A stretch of DNA of 64,000 bases from Rotaria macrura (lineage: Eukaryota > Rotifera > Eurotatoria > Philodinida > Philodinidae). Position numbers and translations under genes: made by a program. The notes under the pieces were generated by a model. That model did not search any database and was not told where the DNA came from. It saw only the letters and a list, made by a program, of their open reading frames with translations. The stretch spans positions 1-64,000 of the forward strand of contig OENT01000395.1 of NCBI GenBank assembly GCA_900239685.1, written 5' to 3'. This document shows, piece after piece, positions 25,786-38,298 of this stretch (position 1 is its first letter; each line of letters begins with the position of its first letter).

Positions 25786-28700
25786 AAAATTATTGACTAG
25801 TAAAGAATGTGCACTGTTAAGACGCTTGTCATAGACAAGTGTTCCGTATATAATTTTGGCAAAGATAATTTATTCCCATTGTATACAGTAATGTATTTTC
25901 AAAAAAAAATTGATTGTCAACTTTCGATTTAAAACCTATTTTCATTGTAAGAATAAATCATTGATAAAAATTTTATATAACTGGTAGGAAATCCGTAAAA
26001 ATCTCGTAGTATTGTCTCTAATTATATAAACGGTAAGCGTATCATCATATCATAGAATTGTATGTTATTAGAAAAATAAATAAAATGATTTGATTTTTTT
26101 CAAAGTTGACTCTGTTTCGATCGAACATTCTTATTCCTTCATTAAATATCGATGAAATTTTCTTCTCCATCGTTGAATTCATTTCTAATATATCAATTAC
26201 ATTTAAGTTTTTTATTGTCATTGTCATTATACTGATCGATATTCACGAAACGGATATTTTTGTTAATAATTTTAACATTTTTTTTTCATGTGAAAAAATG
26301 TGTCTGGTTTTCCGCCTCTATTGTAGAATCAACTGAGAGTATACATGTTATTTGTCAGAGAATAAGAGAGGCGCTCGACGTTGATGAGTATTATCCATGA
26401 TATGAAGTGATTGATACGTATAATTTATTTTTCTCTATACGATACATGTATACATATACGACTGTACTCGCTAAAATACTTCATCGTAGATACAGTCAAT
26501 TTAGACTAGGATAAAACGAAGGTACCCTATGAGTCAATTATAAAATGATACTATCAGCATCTATTTTTCAAAGGCTTATTAAAGAATTAAATTTGTATTC
26601 GTATTTTGTTGGTATTCAAAATCTTTTGAAAAGAAAAATAGAATTCAGATATGAATCATGTAAGATAAATTGAATAGAATTTATTAGATAGAACACAATT
26701 CTATCTTTTTTCTTGGATATTTTCAAATGAAAAGAATGTCAATGGCTGATTTTAACTTAACTATTAATGATTCATGTTAGCGTAAATATTGATTGTACGT
26801 GAGAGTTTCAAAATTTATTTCAATTCTCACAATTAATTTAATCGTCATAGGTACTAATTGTGAACATAGCAAACTGTCAATCAAAAATTGATAATCACCT
26901 ACGATTTCAAATAATCATAAAAAGAAGACTTCCAATCATTTTATCTTATCACATGTTTCACACTGAGATACTTGACACCTTGAGTTCAAAACATCATACA
27001 ATCGATTACTCATACTTCAATTATCATCTAGTTGTATATAGCTTTAAGAATTGAGTATATAATTGTAATCATCTATTATGTATACATATATATTTTACTA
27101 GACACAAGAAATACAGGATGTATTTTCTTATTATCATTTTAACTGAATAATCAACACATACAGATATCTTATCATATTGTATATACAACAAAGACGTGTT
27201 GATTTATATTGACATTACATCAGATAGTAATTAAGCATACGATTTAAGAATTTTCTGAAAATTATCATCCATATTTCCTCGGTAAGTACCATTATAAAAA
27301 TGTCGAACAATGTTTTGCCTAGACACTCTCGTCGAATTTGATATGATAGAGTTTGAACCATACAGAAGAATATAATTTTACGGCAACATGAAATAATTCT
27401 TGTGTCTAGCAAAAGATGAAATTTAAAAATTAATAAACTAGTTTATTATAAACAGCAAACGAAATGACGAACTTTTCTCTTATGTAACAGCGACACAATC
27501 GACGAATAAGAATCGAATTTTAGAAGGGTTCGTGTATAAAATGATGAAATCACATAATTCGTCATCGACAGAAATCCAGTCTTAACGTGTACTTTAAAAG
27601 ATATGAATATGAAATAAAATAGAAATCACTTTACTCATTCGACAAGATTTCACTAATCAACATATTTTACAGGATTTTCTATTTGAACTAGTCATATGAC
27701 AATGATCATTACTACGATATTTAAACTAGTTCTAGAATAATATTTTATCGACAAAATCTACTTAATGCTTAGATGATGAATGTCGGATTCAATGATATCC
27801 AGGAAAGTAAAACTAACATAACCATCGATGATTAACTAGATTTCACAGATCAGAAAATGATACTGAAATCACAGAGTTCGAATCAAAATTTTCCACGAAT
27901 TTCTTGTAATTCATTTTCGATTAGTATATAGTTGATGAATGGGTAAGACACGAAGTTAAGAAGGAAGACATCGTTAATAATTTTTAGAAATAAAACAAAC
28001 AATTAATCAATTTTATAAATGTAGATACATCATGCATATTCCAGTAATGAAAAACATTAGGAAGTTAACACAATGGTCGACATATATGAATCATACGAGT
28101 ATGGAAAGCATCATATCATTATTTGAAGATTAATTTCGAATTAAACATGTTGAAAAATAAAAAACTAGACAACTTTAATTAGTCACGAATAAAAAATTGG
28201 TTATTTGACGTCACTCGTAATACTTTCTCAATGATTTTCGTGTACAATAAAATTCAGAGTGTGTCGAAACTTGTTCGATACTAAATACAATCGTTTTTCT
28301 TACCGAATACATCAAATTCAACGGATGATAAAAGTATAATTTCACACTTTTTCCAAATATGATATTAAAAGCCTTAAAAAAAAAGGAACAGTTGTGCAGC
28401 AAAGTCTGTGCGTTAAAGAATAGAAATGTGACACGAAGATCGATATAACTATGAGATTAATCAACTCATGATTTGGAACTGTTCTATCAAGTTAACAATA
28501 AGATACATAAATATGTAATGCATTGACAATATGATTATACTACTGTTTGTTTCCTTTGTGTTCGGTAACTTTGTTGTACGAGTCATCAATCTATACGTAT
28601 ATGTTAGTGTGCAATATCAGGCTCAAGATCAATGCGAGATACAGCTAGTCTAATTTAAGAATGAGCGAATCAAAAACTAGGCCAATCTCGAATTGACTTT

Positions 28701-29545
28701 CGACGAATCATATACATGTTTCTCTTTAAAAGTTAGTGTCGTTAGTAACTTTTGTTCATTCCTGGTATTTCTATTGTCTCTCGTTTCTGTTTCTCTGAAG
28801 TTAATAAAACATTTTTATTGACCTCGACATCTAGATCATCTATTACGTAGTTGTAATGTGTAACAGAATATTTATTTCTTAAGCAATTATTATATTAGAC
28901 CATTGGATTGATTTGAAAATTTGTCTCTGATTATTTTTTTTGTTCAGTAGAAAATATTTTTCGTCAAAGCATAATTGATGATGTTAATTTTCTTTTTCTA
29001 TTAGATCCATGTGAAGAATAATCATTTTTTCTTAACGGTTTGTAAAATAACATTAGTTGATTCGAAGTGCAACGACGTTGCAATCCTTTCCTCTGAATGA
29101 ATCATATTTGTATTTGCAGATATCTTAGAAAATACCACGTATTTCCTTTTGACAAGAAATGATTTTCTTCTTAAATTTAACGAGATGCAATAGGATAAAA
29201 ATGTTGTTGCTCTCATAACTGAATTTTTACTGTTTGTCACCACCGGAACTAAACAATACGACGAAAACTCAACAGGTTTATACATAGTTCTAACTGTTAA
29301 AAATGCAACGATCAAGTTTCGTTGGAGAATCTTTTCTTGCACGTCTTTGTGATTGAAAAGCAATGCATACTGAGTGATTCATTATGTTTTGACCCACAAT
29401 TTATTGACATCAAAACATTCGAGATTTCTTTTCTTGTTGAATCGAATTATAATGAAGAAAAATCGATATGATCCGATGAAATGTTCCTCATATGATTAAC
29501 AATAGAAAAAATATTTTTTACTTTCTTATAAAATTAGTTTACATA
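25786..29545. other. Intergenic, no gene seen
   Basis: About 3.8 kb of AT-rich DNA between two receptor remnants. Open frames at 26045-26336, 26860-27054, 27215-27412, 28211-28402 and 29022-29363 have no recognisable domain. More receptor debris may be hidden here below what I can recognise by eye. Confidence 0.45.
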
Positions 29546-29613
29546 TGCTCGTAGTGTATTACGACGGAAAAAAATGCTTGACAGGATTCACATAGGATGA
29601 CATTGAAATCACT
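29546..29613 (-). pseudogene. Orphan nuclear receptor zinc-finger exon, frameshifted
   Basis: The minus strand reads DFNVILCESCQAFF and then, after a frame change in a run of seven T, RRNTLRA. This matches the exon NFDAISCESCKAFFRRNAL of receptors A and C. It is preceded by an AG acceptor-like TTAAAG and followed by a possible GTAAAC donor, as in the live genes. The two extra T bases break the frame. It may belong to the same dead gene as 25040-25785 or be a separate remnant; no linking exon is visible. Confidence 0.7.
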
Positions 29614-32600
29614 TTAAGTGAGTTTTTGTTTCTTGTTAATGCATTGATTTATTAATATTTGATACATTAACATAAAATGATGAATCTGAAGAATTTTTAT
29701 TCTCAGTTGTTATTTGTCATAGGTCATCATCTTTTAGTCTTGCTATTTTAGACAATTTCAATTATCTGAAAGCAAATTTAATTATTGACGAGAAACAATT
29801 TTTCTTCGAAGATTTGATTTCTTAAATAAGAGACTTTTGCACATTGATGATGTTTTAACGGACATTTGCTTCATATTGAGAAAGAAAAAGAAAATTAAAA
29901 CCATTTCTTATTCTATATATGTTCGTAATTAGTAAAGTTAAAGAGTTAGACAAAGTAGATAATAGAGAAAAAAAATCTATGTCGAACGAAGAAAACAGAT
30001 ACTATTTCAATCTTTATTAAACATCTGTACTCAATGAACGCTGCTGATTATTACGAGTATATTTCTATGTTAAAGTATTTGAACTAGTCATTTTAGTTCT
30101 CGATGCGATACACGTCGATCACATTCGTCTTTACCATAGATTTTTGTTGGATTCGTACTATTTGTTTTTTTGCATAAGCTTTCCAACTCATAGATAAAAC
30201 AACTTTACAAGTGATGAGAATAATGAGGAAACAGAGCGCCTTCAGACATCAGTATCAGAAGGTTGAGAAAACAATGTTTCTTAATCTATACTTCACTTTA
30301 CGTAATAAGATATATGTTTTCTTACATTCAATTAATGAAACTAATCTTTCTTTTTACATGCGAATAGATTGATGGATTTCTCAAATTCAATGAAATGTCT
30401 CATTAATTTCTTGAACAAACAAACTCAATTTCCTTTACTTGACACATCATCTATTTACATGGTTCTTATTAGTTAAAATAAAAATATTTCAAGATATGAT
30501 ATGCATTGGTAGAAAAACGAATTCATTGATTGTATCTTTTTTCTCTGCTAAACACAACAATAGTTGACAATCGACCATCACCTAGAATAGATTAGTATAA
30601 AAATAAAATTGATTAACAATCAAACTTGAATACATCGCTTATCCTATGTAGTTAATGACGATGAGTTCTAGACATTTAAAAGTTCGAACAGTCTAACAAT
30701 GGAAAAACCGAAGGACACATAACGTATGAAGTCATGTCCTAAGTAAAAACAAAAAGTGAGTTTTATGAGAGATGTCGATGTATGTTTAAGAATCTGTCAA
30801 AATATATCATGCATACTTACAATAAGAGAATTAAAAGAATTAAAAAACAAATGTGCAATAAAAAATAATATTCAAACAATTCTACGCCAATGAGAAAGTT
30901 ATCGATCAAAATGTCAAGTATGAAAAACTATTTTTAACTTTCGCATGATTATATTTTTGTGTTTATAAGTTGAATTAAAATTACATATGACTCTTCATAG
31001 ACAAGAAAACAAGAAAACAATTTCTAACGGAAATTGAAAAGAATTTCGTGATCTAATATGGTCTAAATAACAGAAATTTGCTAAATATCTCATTCATGAA
31101 CTTCAGTAGATTAACAATCATGATTACTCGGCATGTTTCTTCTATTCGATTTTGTATTGATCTCAACATATGCATGGTGTTGTTTAAAGACTAATTAAGA
31201 AATTTCAAACATTATAATGTACGTTAGATATCTATTCCAGCTTTCAGTTTTTTTTTAATGGTAGTATGATCCTGTTCGCTAACTAATTAGAAGCTGAAAA
31301 GTCCTTCACAAGTCATAAGATACTATCATAGATTGTAGCAGACAACTTGACGATGTTTCTCGTCTCTGTAAAAGATACAGTTGATCTATGTAAGGTCAAG
31401 ATCTGGATATTAATTAAGTCTCATTGCTTTCTATGAACTTCCTTCCTCTTGATTATCAAGAGTTTTAAGTAAAATGTAAGTTAATGTATTTCTACCTATG
31501 ATCATTCCTTGATAAATTACAGTATTCATGTCGCATGCTACAATGACACTTAAGACATCTTTTCTTTCTCACTGCGCATTCCACACAAAGAAGAAATTCT
31601 TCATTAAATATGATCTATGGAACAAAAAATATCTTAAATAATTGTAAACTTCATTGTTAAATTCTGATATTTTTCTATAAATCTATTGTTAATTAATATG
31701 TCTGTTCAATCGATTTCATCAATTCAGTTAATTCTTCTTCTTGAAATGACATGTTTCAGAAAATCAAGTATGCAGAAGAAATGCAGTAAGATACATCATC
31801 TGATAGTAAATTTCTCCTTCGGATTTGGCATCTTTCAAATGATAATAATTGAATAAATTCTATCGTATTAAATTATACACAATCAGATATCAAGAGTTTG
31901 TTGCAGGAAGAAAAACCCCCTCAATTTGCTGTTAAACTGCTAATCATCTATTTATTGGACAATCATTTACAATGTGTGAAGCCTTACATGTGCAATTCAT
32001 AATTTGGAATATATTTTAAACTGTTTCTTTACTTATCTGACCTATGAATTAAATATTACAAATCAAAAACGAATTATTTCTATTTCTCTTCACTATGATA
32101 CTACTCATATGTACTAAGGGTGTACAATGGAATTCGCTATTCTCTGTTTTTTTATCTAATCATCGACGTACTGTGTATTATACTATCATTTTCAAATAGG
32201 AACATTAACGATGTGATCTAATGTTCGTTTTATTCGAATAAAAGAATTTCACAACGTTTTGTCTTGTATGAAAGTTATGCTATCTTACGTTAGTACATGT
32301 TCTTTTTCTATCAAATCTTGCCGTTTCATTATTGTTATATGTGTGGTACAAAACGACAAAATAATTTCTCATGAATAAATTCCAACATGATTATCATTAT
32401 TTGTACGTGTCAGTGTTTTGTCGATTTTATCATGACGATAAAACGAGAGAATTTTTTTCTCGTAGTTATTTTTTTAGTAGATGTTAAAATTGTTCAAAAC
32501 CAATGTATTACTATCGAATTAACATTATTTTACATGTAAATCTCGAAATAAGAGAGCATTGACTTTTAGTTATGAATTACGAAAAACATATGTGCAAATC

Positions 32601-33175
32601 TTAACTTAAATTTGTTTACAAATATCAAAACTCTGTCATAATGATTTGAAACAACGAGGAATTTGAAAATAATTACTTTCAAATGTAGATATTCATCGAT
32701 TTAAAAATAAGAATATCATTTGAATTAGGAATAGCCTATCGCGAATCGTCGTCATAAAACTTTTTTTTTCGCTAGTTAAATTATCTGATACTTATCTAGA
32801 TAGGATAGTTTCTCCGAGAAACACTAGTACAACGAAAATCAACACGATCTGCATGCTTCTTATTCGACAATATAATCAATGATAACATGAAATACTAGAC
32901 TTATGTCGATGAAACAACAGCAGGACACATTAGAATCTTTCGAATCAGTAGTATGACTCCATACTGTTACCAATCTTAAGCGAACGATTGAAATTTAATA
33001 CAGATAAATATGTATATTGTGATAGAATTCGTATTTGACTTTAATACTAAATGTAGATGCCAATTTTTCATTATTCATACTGAGCCTGTCCATCTCTAGA
33101 TTATTATTAATATCGTTTTATTACACATAGTGGACGATTGTATTTCATAAGATAAGTCTTTTTACACATATATAT
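29614..33175. other. Intergenic, no gene seen
   Basis: About 3.5 kb of AT-rich sequence with no open frame above about 60 codons on either strand, no transposon ends and no recognisable RNA gene. Confidence 0.55.
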
Positions 33176-33668
33176 GTTGGGGGCAAAATTGGGATTCCAA
33201 TTTTGACCGGACAAAATTAGGATTTAGTTAGAGATAAATTTAAACAAACACGTGCTTCACGATAAGTGAAGTTGAATTGGAGAAAAAGAAAAAATGTGTT
33301 TCTAGGGGTTGTGTCGAGATGTAGTTTAAATTTACGTAGTATCATTTAACCAAAAAATTGTCCCAATCGAATTCGGCAACCGTCGAAACAAATAATAGTG
33401 TATTGAATTTTTATGAACAACTGGAAAAGAATATTAATTTATTAGGTCGAAAGTTCAGAGACAAGAGCTTAATGAAGCAAAATATTTATAATGATATAGT
33501 CAAATGTTTATTATTAACCAAGGGTAAACCATCAGGAATTCATCTCTAACTAAATCCTAATTTTGTCCGGTCAAAATTGGAATCCCAAATTTGTCCGAAA
33601 AATTCCTGGTCAATCTTGGGATCTTAATTTTGTCCGGTCAAAATTGGAATCCCAATTTCGCCCCCAAC
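33176..33668. mobile_element. Inverted-repeat DNA element of unknown superfamily
   Basis: The left end GTTGGGGGCAAAATTGGGAT and the following 24 bases recur inverted at the right end with about one mismatch. The right arm also holds a second copy of the unit: the string beginning near 33550 matches the left arm as far as GGATTTAGTTAGAGAT. The flanks share only ATATAT, too simple to serve as a sure target duplication. Between the arms, 33358-33549 (+) is open and reads NSVLNFYEQLEKNINLLGR then FRDKSLMKQNIYNDIVKCLL; it starts at TTG and lacks an ATG. This looks like a scrap of a transposon or captured protein that I do not recognise. The element is about 493 bp, so it is probably non-autonomous. 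Confidence 0.75.
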
Positions 33669-36600
33669 ATATATTTTCATATCATATATAAAAGAATAGA
33701 GTAGCTTTTTGTTTTTCTGAACAAAATAATCGGAGAACGAACTTAAAATACTGTAACAAGAAAATGTCTTCTCTTTTCTAGTCGTTGATATCGGAATAGA
33801 ATATTAGTATCGTATCAAGCGCAATTTTCATTTAACATGCAAGGCATGCTCCTCTTCTTACACTCTTTTGTGAGAACAATAAACGAGATGTATTGTTCAT
33901 TTGTCGACAACGACGAGTTAGTGCAATGCTTTGTACTAAAGAAAGTTTCTAAGGTGTAACTAATTATTACTGAGACTAAAGTTTTCGAAAATGACACAAA
34001 GTTATTGAAAATATCAGATGATGACTTTCATGTTTCTACAACGCTTTAATGTTTGGATAACAATTATTTTTCATAATGTGTTATAAAATATCTAAAATAA
34101 GAAGCAAAACTTTATGTGTCAAGGAAGACGATCAATAATCAAGACACTCACCGAGATTTTTGTAGCTAAATAATTAGCACTAGAAATGAATTATATATTT
34201 ATACATTCTTGATTTAGCGTCATCTAAACGCAATAAACTTTGAGAAGTAAACAACGCTCGTACAGAATAGTTTGCATGACACATTGATATAATTTAGTGC
34301 TATTTTATTTTCTTATGATTATAATTAATGAAGAGAAAAGTAAATAAATTCATTTTCATTTGAAACTACATTGTTAGAAGAAACATAAGAGGTCACGCGA
34401 ATACTTACTGAATTTTGCAGTTGCATTTTTTTCATATGTTGACGATTTACTAACATGAAACAAGCAAAAACTGATGAACTGTTATCATTGAATCGATTAA
34501 CTGCTAATACGTAAAATAGAAATCATCTTTGCGATATAGTCATTCGACAATCATACATAGTATTTTCACCTGTTGATGACCGTTGGAATTTAGATTTTTT
34601 TTTTTTTTGTATGATGATAAGACATGATTAAGAGAAGTCGATAACAATATGACTTGAGAACGATTTCAGATATTGAACTTTCTACTAGCGTATTCAATGA
34701 AATATTTAAAAACATGTCAAGACTTACTCGTGATAAATTTTCAAACAGGAAAAGATCTTGTTTCATTCATCGAATCTCTTAATTTAACTTAGATCATTGT
34801 CGATATATTTGTGGTATTTTAAGCGAACGTCAGATAAAATTTATGTGACCAAGGTCGGGATAGAAAACTAAGACAAGTGAACTCTAGCGGGATACAATGA
34901 TCCTTGACTGCTCACGATGTAATTCGTTTTTCTGAAGTAAAAATCTGTATGTTGACAGATTGATTTAACAGTTTAATCAGAATTATAATTATGTATACAT
35001 GTAAAAAAAATTGAATCAATAAGAAAATAAAATTATAAAGTGTTTCTGTTCAAAATCAAATAGAAACATTATCTTCTTTATAGACAATTATCCTTATCAG
35101 AAAACTCTAATCATCTAGAGTTTATTGAAACGTTTTTCGGCATACATTCGTGTATGAGTCTTCGAAACGCTATAACATTTACATTCAATTTAGATACTAC
35201 CAAAAGCAAAGACGATGAATTATGCTCTCTGTAATGAAAAATTATCAATCAATATCCTGAATGGAGACAAACGAACCAATTATTTACCTACTAAGTTCTT
35301 TTTTTCACTTAGTGTATACTTTTCAAAACAAACAAAATATGTTTAATCAATTTTCTATTCGAACAAAAGGGAATCAGTGTTTTAAATTGGAAACACATAA
35401 ATAGAGACAATGAATAAATTAATTCTTATTAGAAGACATACTCGTATTATCTCCTGTAGCTAAAACATCATTACAAATAAAATATTTACTGTTCAGTTGA
35501 ATATGATCGTTCCAATCGTTGTTCTTATTCATTACTAACCTAAGTAACTGTGTAACGTACAATGTTTCTGTATTTATGTAGAATATAATAAATCATATCG
35601 ATTAACACTCGAAACGTAACATTCATCAATAATTTCCAAGAAATTGTGAATAAAATTCAAATAATTTCGATTCTCTTATTATTCGTACATAATCAAGGAT
35701 GATGATTCTGATGTGCAGATGCTGCCGAAACAGTAACACATTTCGGTCGTTGTCTTCCTATCTCGCAAATATTTCCTGCTGAAAATGGTTGGAAATAACC
35801 AGGATGAATGGATGGAATTAGTATTCCTCTCGGAGTTCATCGTACTGAAAATGACATTTCTCATGAAAATTTGTGACTCTGAAACAGCATCAGAACTATA
35901 CCGAAACCGATAGAAATCCCTGGGAAACTAAACGTGACCCATCGATTAATAGTACAGATCGAAAAGTGAATTTTTATTATATCAATTGGATACGGTCTCA
36001 ATAAGTACCTTTTTTCACACGATGCGCACATTTGGAAATAAACAATAATGTTCTTGAGATAATAAAACTTGTTTTTTTTTTCACAATAAAATTATCGTTT
36101 TGATCTTTTATCGTTCAACTGATGGTAAGAAAATCTACTATGATTCTTTATTCATGGATGGAAACAACCTGAATATGTGGATTTAAGTTTGAGTTAGTCA
36201 TCCAGGGATCAAAACTAGCTCTCTAATTACACTGACAGTGGTACACGCATCAGAATCTACATTAAGATTCACACTCACATATAACTACTAGCGATCTACA
36301 TCAACACTTATGCATACACGCACGTCAATGCCTATAGAAGTACATCCACATTCAACTGCTAAGAGCTTGCATTCAGAAGTTTTTCATTTCTTTATTCAAC
36401 TCAAAGATAGTACTTTTGTGAATATACACGACGGTTTTCAATGATTAATCTAGCAAAAGTATCAAGCAAGCCTTTTGCCGACGTCATACATGCCATGGTA
36501 GTATTACATCTGAGATTTGTTCTTTGTTTTTTGTAAAATCTGTTAAAAGAATGAGGTAATTGTAAACATATATATGTATAGTGCAATAATGTTCATGACA

Positions 36601-36768
36601 TGTACGTATGTTATGTTTTTTTTCAAAAATATGTCTAAGAATTCGTAACTAATTGCTCAATAAATTTTCCATCGATAATAGACAAACATAAGTTAAATAA
36701 ATAGTCTTTCAAAATAAAACTTCATAAAGTTTAATATAATCCATCAAATAATAAAGTTTAATAAATGA
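33669..36768. other. Intergenic, no gene seen
   Basis: About 3.1 kb of AT-rich sequence. Short frames at 33815-33997, 35679-35864 and 36401-36586 are unsupported. I see no repeat structure. Confidence 0.55.
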
Positions 36769-38298
36769 TTACAATAGACTTTGCATAACTGGTGTTAATA
36801 GTGTGACATCGATGTAATCGTATATTGTTGCTTTAAGTTCAGTAATGAGATCTTGTATTTTCATAATATTACATGTGAATTGTAAGAATAACATCGATGT
36901 TTTATAAAAACCATAATGATGTAAACAATATTTATAAAATAATTCAACAAAAACATTTTGTACTTTGAATATATCTAGTATATTTATATTTCCTGTTGAA
37001 TATTTAACGTTAACATGAGTTGAAAAAAGTGTAATTAAGAAGAAAAGTTTTATTATTCTATCATCGACTTGTTTCATATGAATGAAATTATTTTGTATAC
37101 GTTTGATTTCATAATGAAATTCTTTATTGACTGTATTCATCCAATCACTCTCTAAATATATAGGATCATTTGTTTCAGGTTCATGATAGATTTCGTTTTT
37201 ACAATCGTAAATATGCATGGCATGAAGAAATGCTATTGTTATTGTATTTAATTTAACAATATAAATTTGTTCGTCTCTATCTAATTGTTGAAATTCAGGT
37301 ATCTGTTTAAAAAACGTTATTAAACGCATTGATGAAATATAAATTGGTACACGAAATAATTCTACTGTCGATCGTATTGGCTGAATTAATGGATATTGAC
37401 ATATTCCAGCTGTTTGATTTAATTTAACTGCTTCACTATATGCATTGTGAAGGAAATCAATTTTTAAATAATCCCCATCGGATAGAGATATTTGATTGAC
37501 AACTGGTACGTGTTCACTATGCAAAGTCATCGGAATATTATTTGTATTAGACTAAAAAGATATCGTAAGGTTTGTTTTTGATTTCATCTATTTGTTGTCT
37601 CATTACTCTTTCTTTTTGTTCTTGTTGTTGTTGATTGTCATCATCATCATCATCATTATCATCATCATCATCAAGAGTATGACGTTGTCTCAATCGACGA
37701 TTTTGTTCGATTTTAATACGTTTTTCTTGTTTTCTAAAAGATTTCTTTCATTGTATAGCTTAGAAAAAAATCCTAAAAATAAAACTTACTCTTTATCTGT
37801 AAGTATCCATTCTTTTCGCATGCCTCAACACAATAGAGGAAAATCAAAGAAGTCAATTGATTACATTCATCCTACCTTTTCGTAGACATTTTTCTAGGCG
37901 ACATTTTTTACATCGTTTTCTCTGATCAAACGAAACATTGCATTGACCATTACCATAGCATCTTAGTTTTCCCTGAACAAAAAATAAATAAAATAGAATG
38001 TTTGTCATAGGACAAAAAAGAAACGATCGTTACCGGTGGTCTTAATGCATTTCGACGAAAAAAAGCCTTACAAGATTCACATGAAATGGCATCAAAATTA
38101 TAACCTATAACAATGACAATAAAAATGCGAAACACCAGAGATATAGATAAACTTCTATTTACCATGAGCATCCCCGTCACAGACGGCACATGTTAATAGT
38201 AGTCTGTAGCGTTTCTTCGTTTGTTTTCTTTTAATTCCATGCATTTGTGTGTTCAATTTTCGGTCATTTTCCATATGATTCGTCTGATTTTTCAACAT
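36769..38298 (-). CDS. Nuclear hormone receptor C, NR1J/DHR96-like
   Basis: The model is complement join(36769..37551, 37607..37733, 37790..37823, 37876..37972, 38034..38104, 38163..38298), 415 residues from ATG at 38298. First-finger cysteines are 37, 40, 54 and 57 (CAVCDGDAHGYNFDAISCESCK), then P-box CESCKAFFRRNAL. Second-finger cysteines are 74, 80, 90 and 93, then RLEKCLRKGMRKEWILTDKE. The hinge carries an acidic run DDDDDNDDDDDD, encoded by a (TCA)n-type repeat at about 37629-37672, and a following Gln run. The ligand-binding domain has FKQIPEFQQLDRDEQIYIVK and YHEPETND. It ends TLLTPVMQSLL, lacking the AF-2 glutamate as in A and B. One exon is only 34 bp, and all introns are 52-61 bp. 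It has one more exon than receptor A; the intron within the first finger is shared with A. Ligand is unknown. Confidence 0.9.

Noticed and set aside
29022-29363. 113-codon open frame on the minus strand, close to the zinc-finger remnant
   Set aside because: I compared it with the second finger and hinge of receptors A-C and found no match; it looks like chance open sequence.
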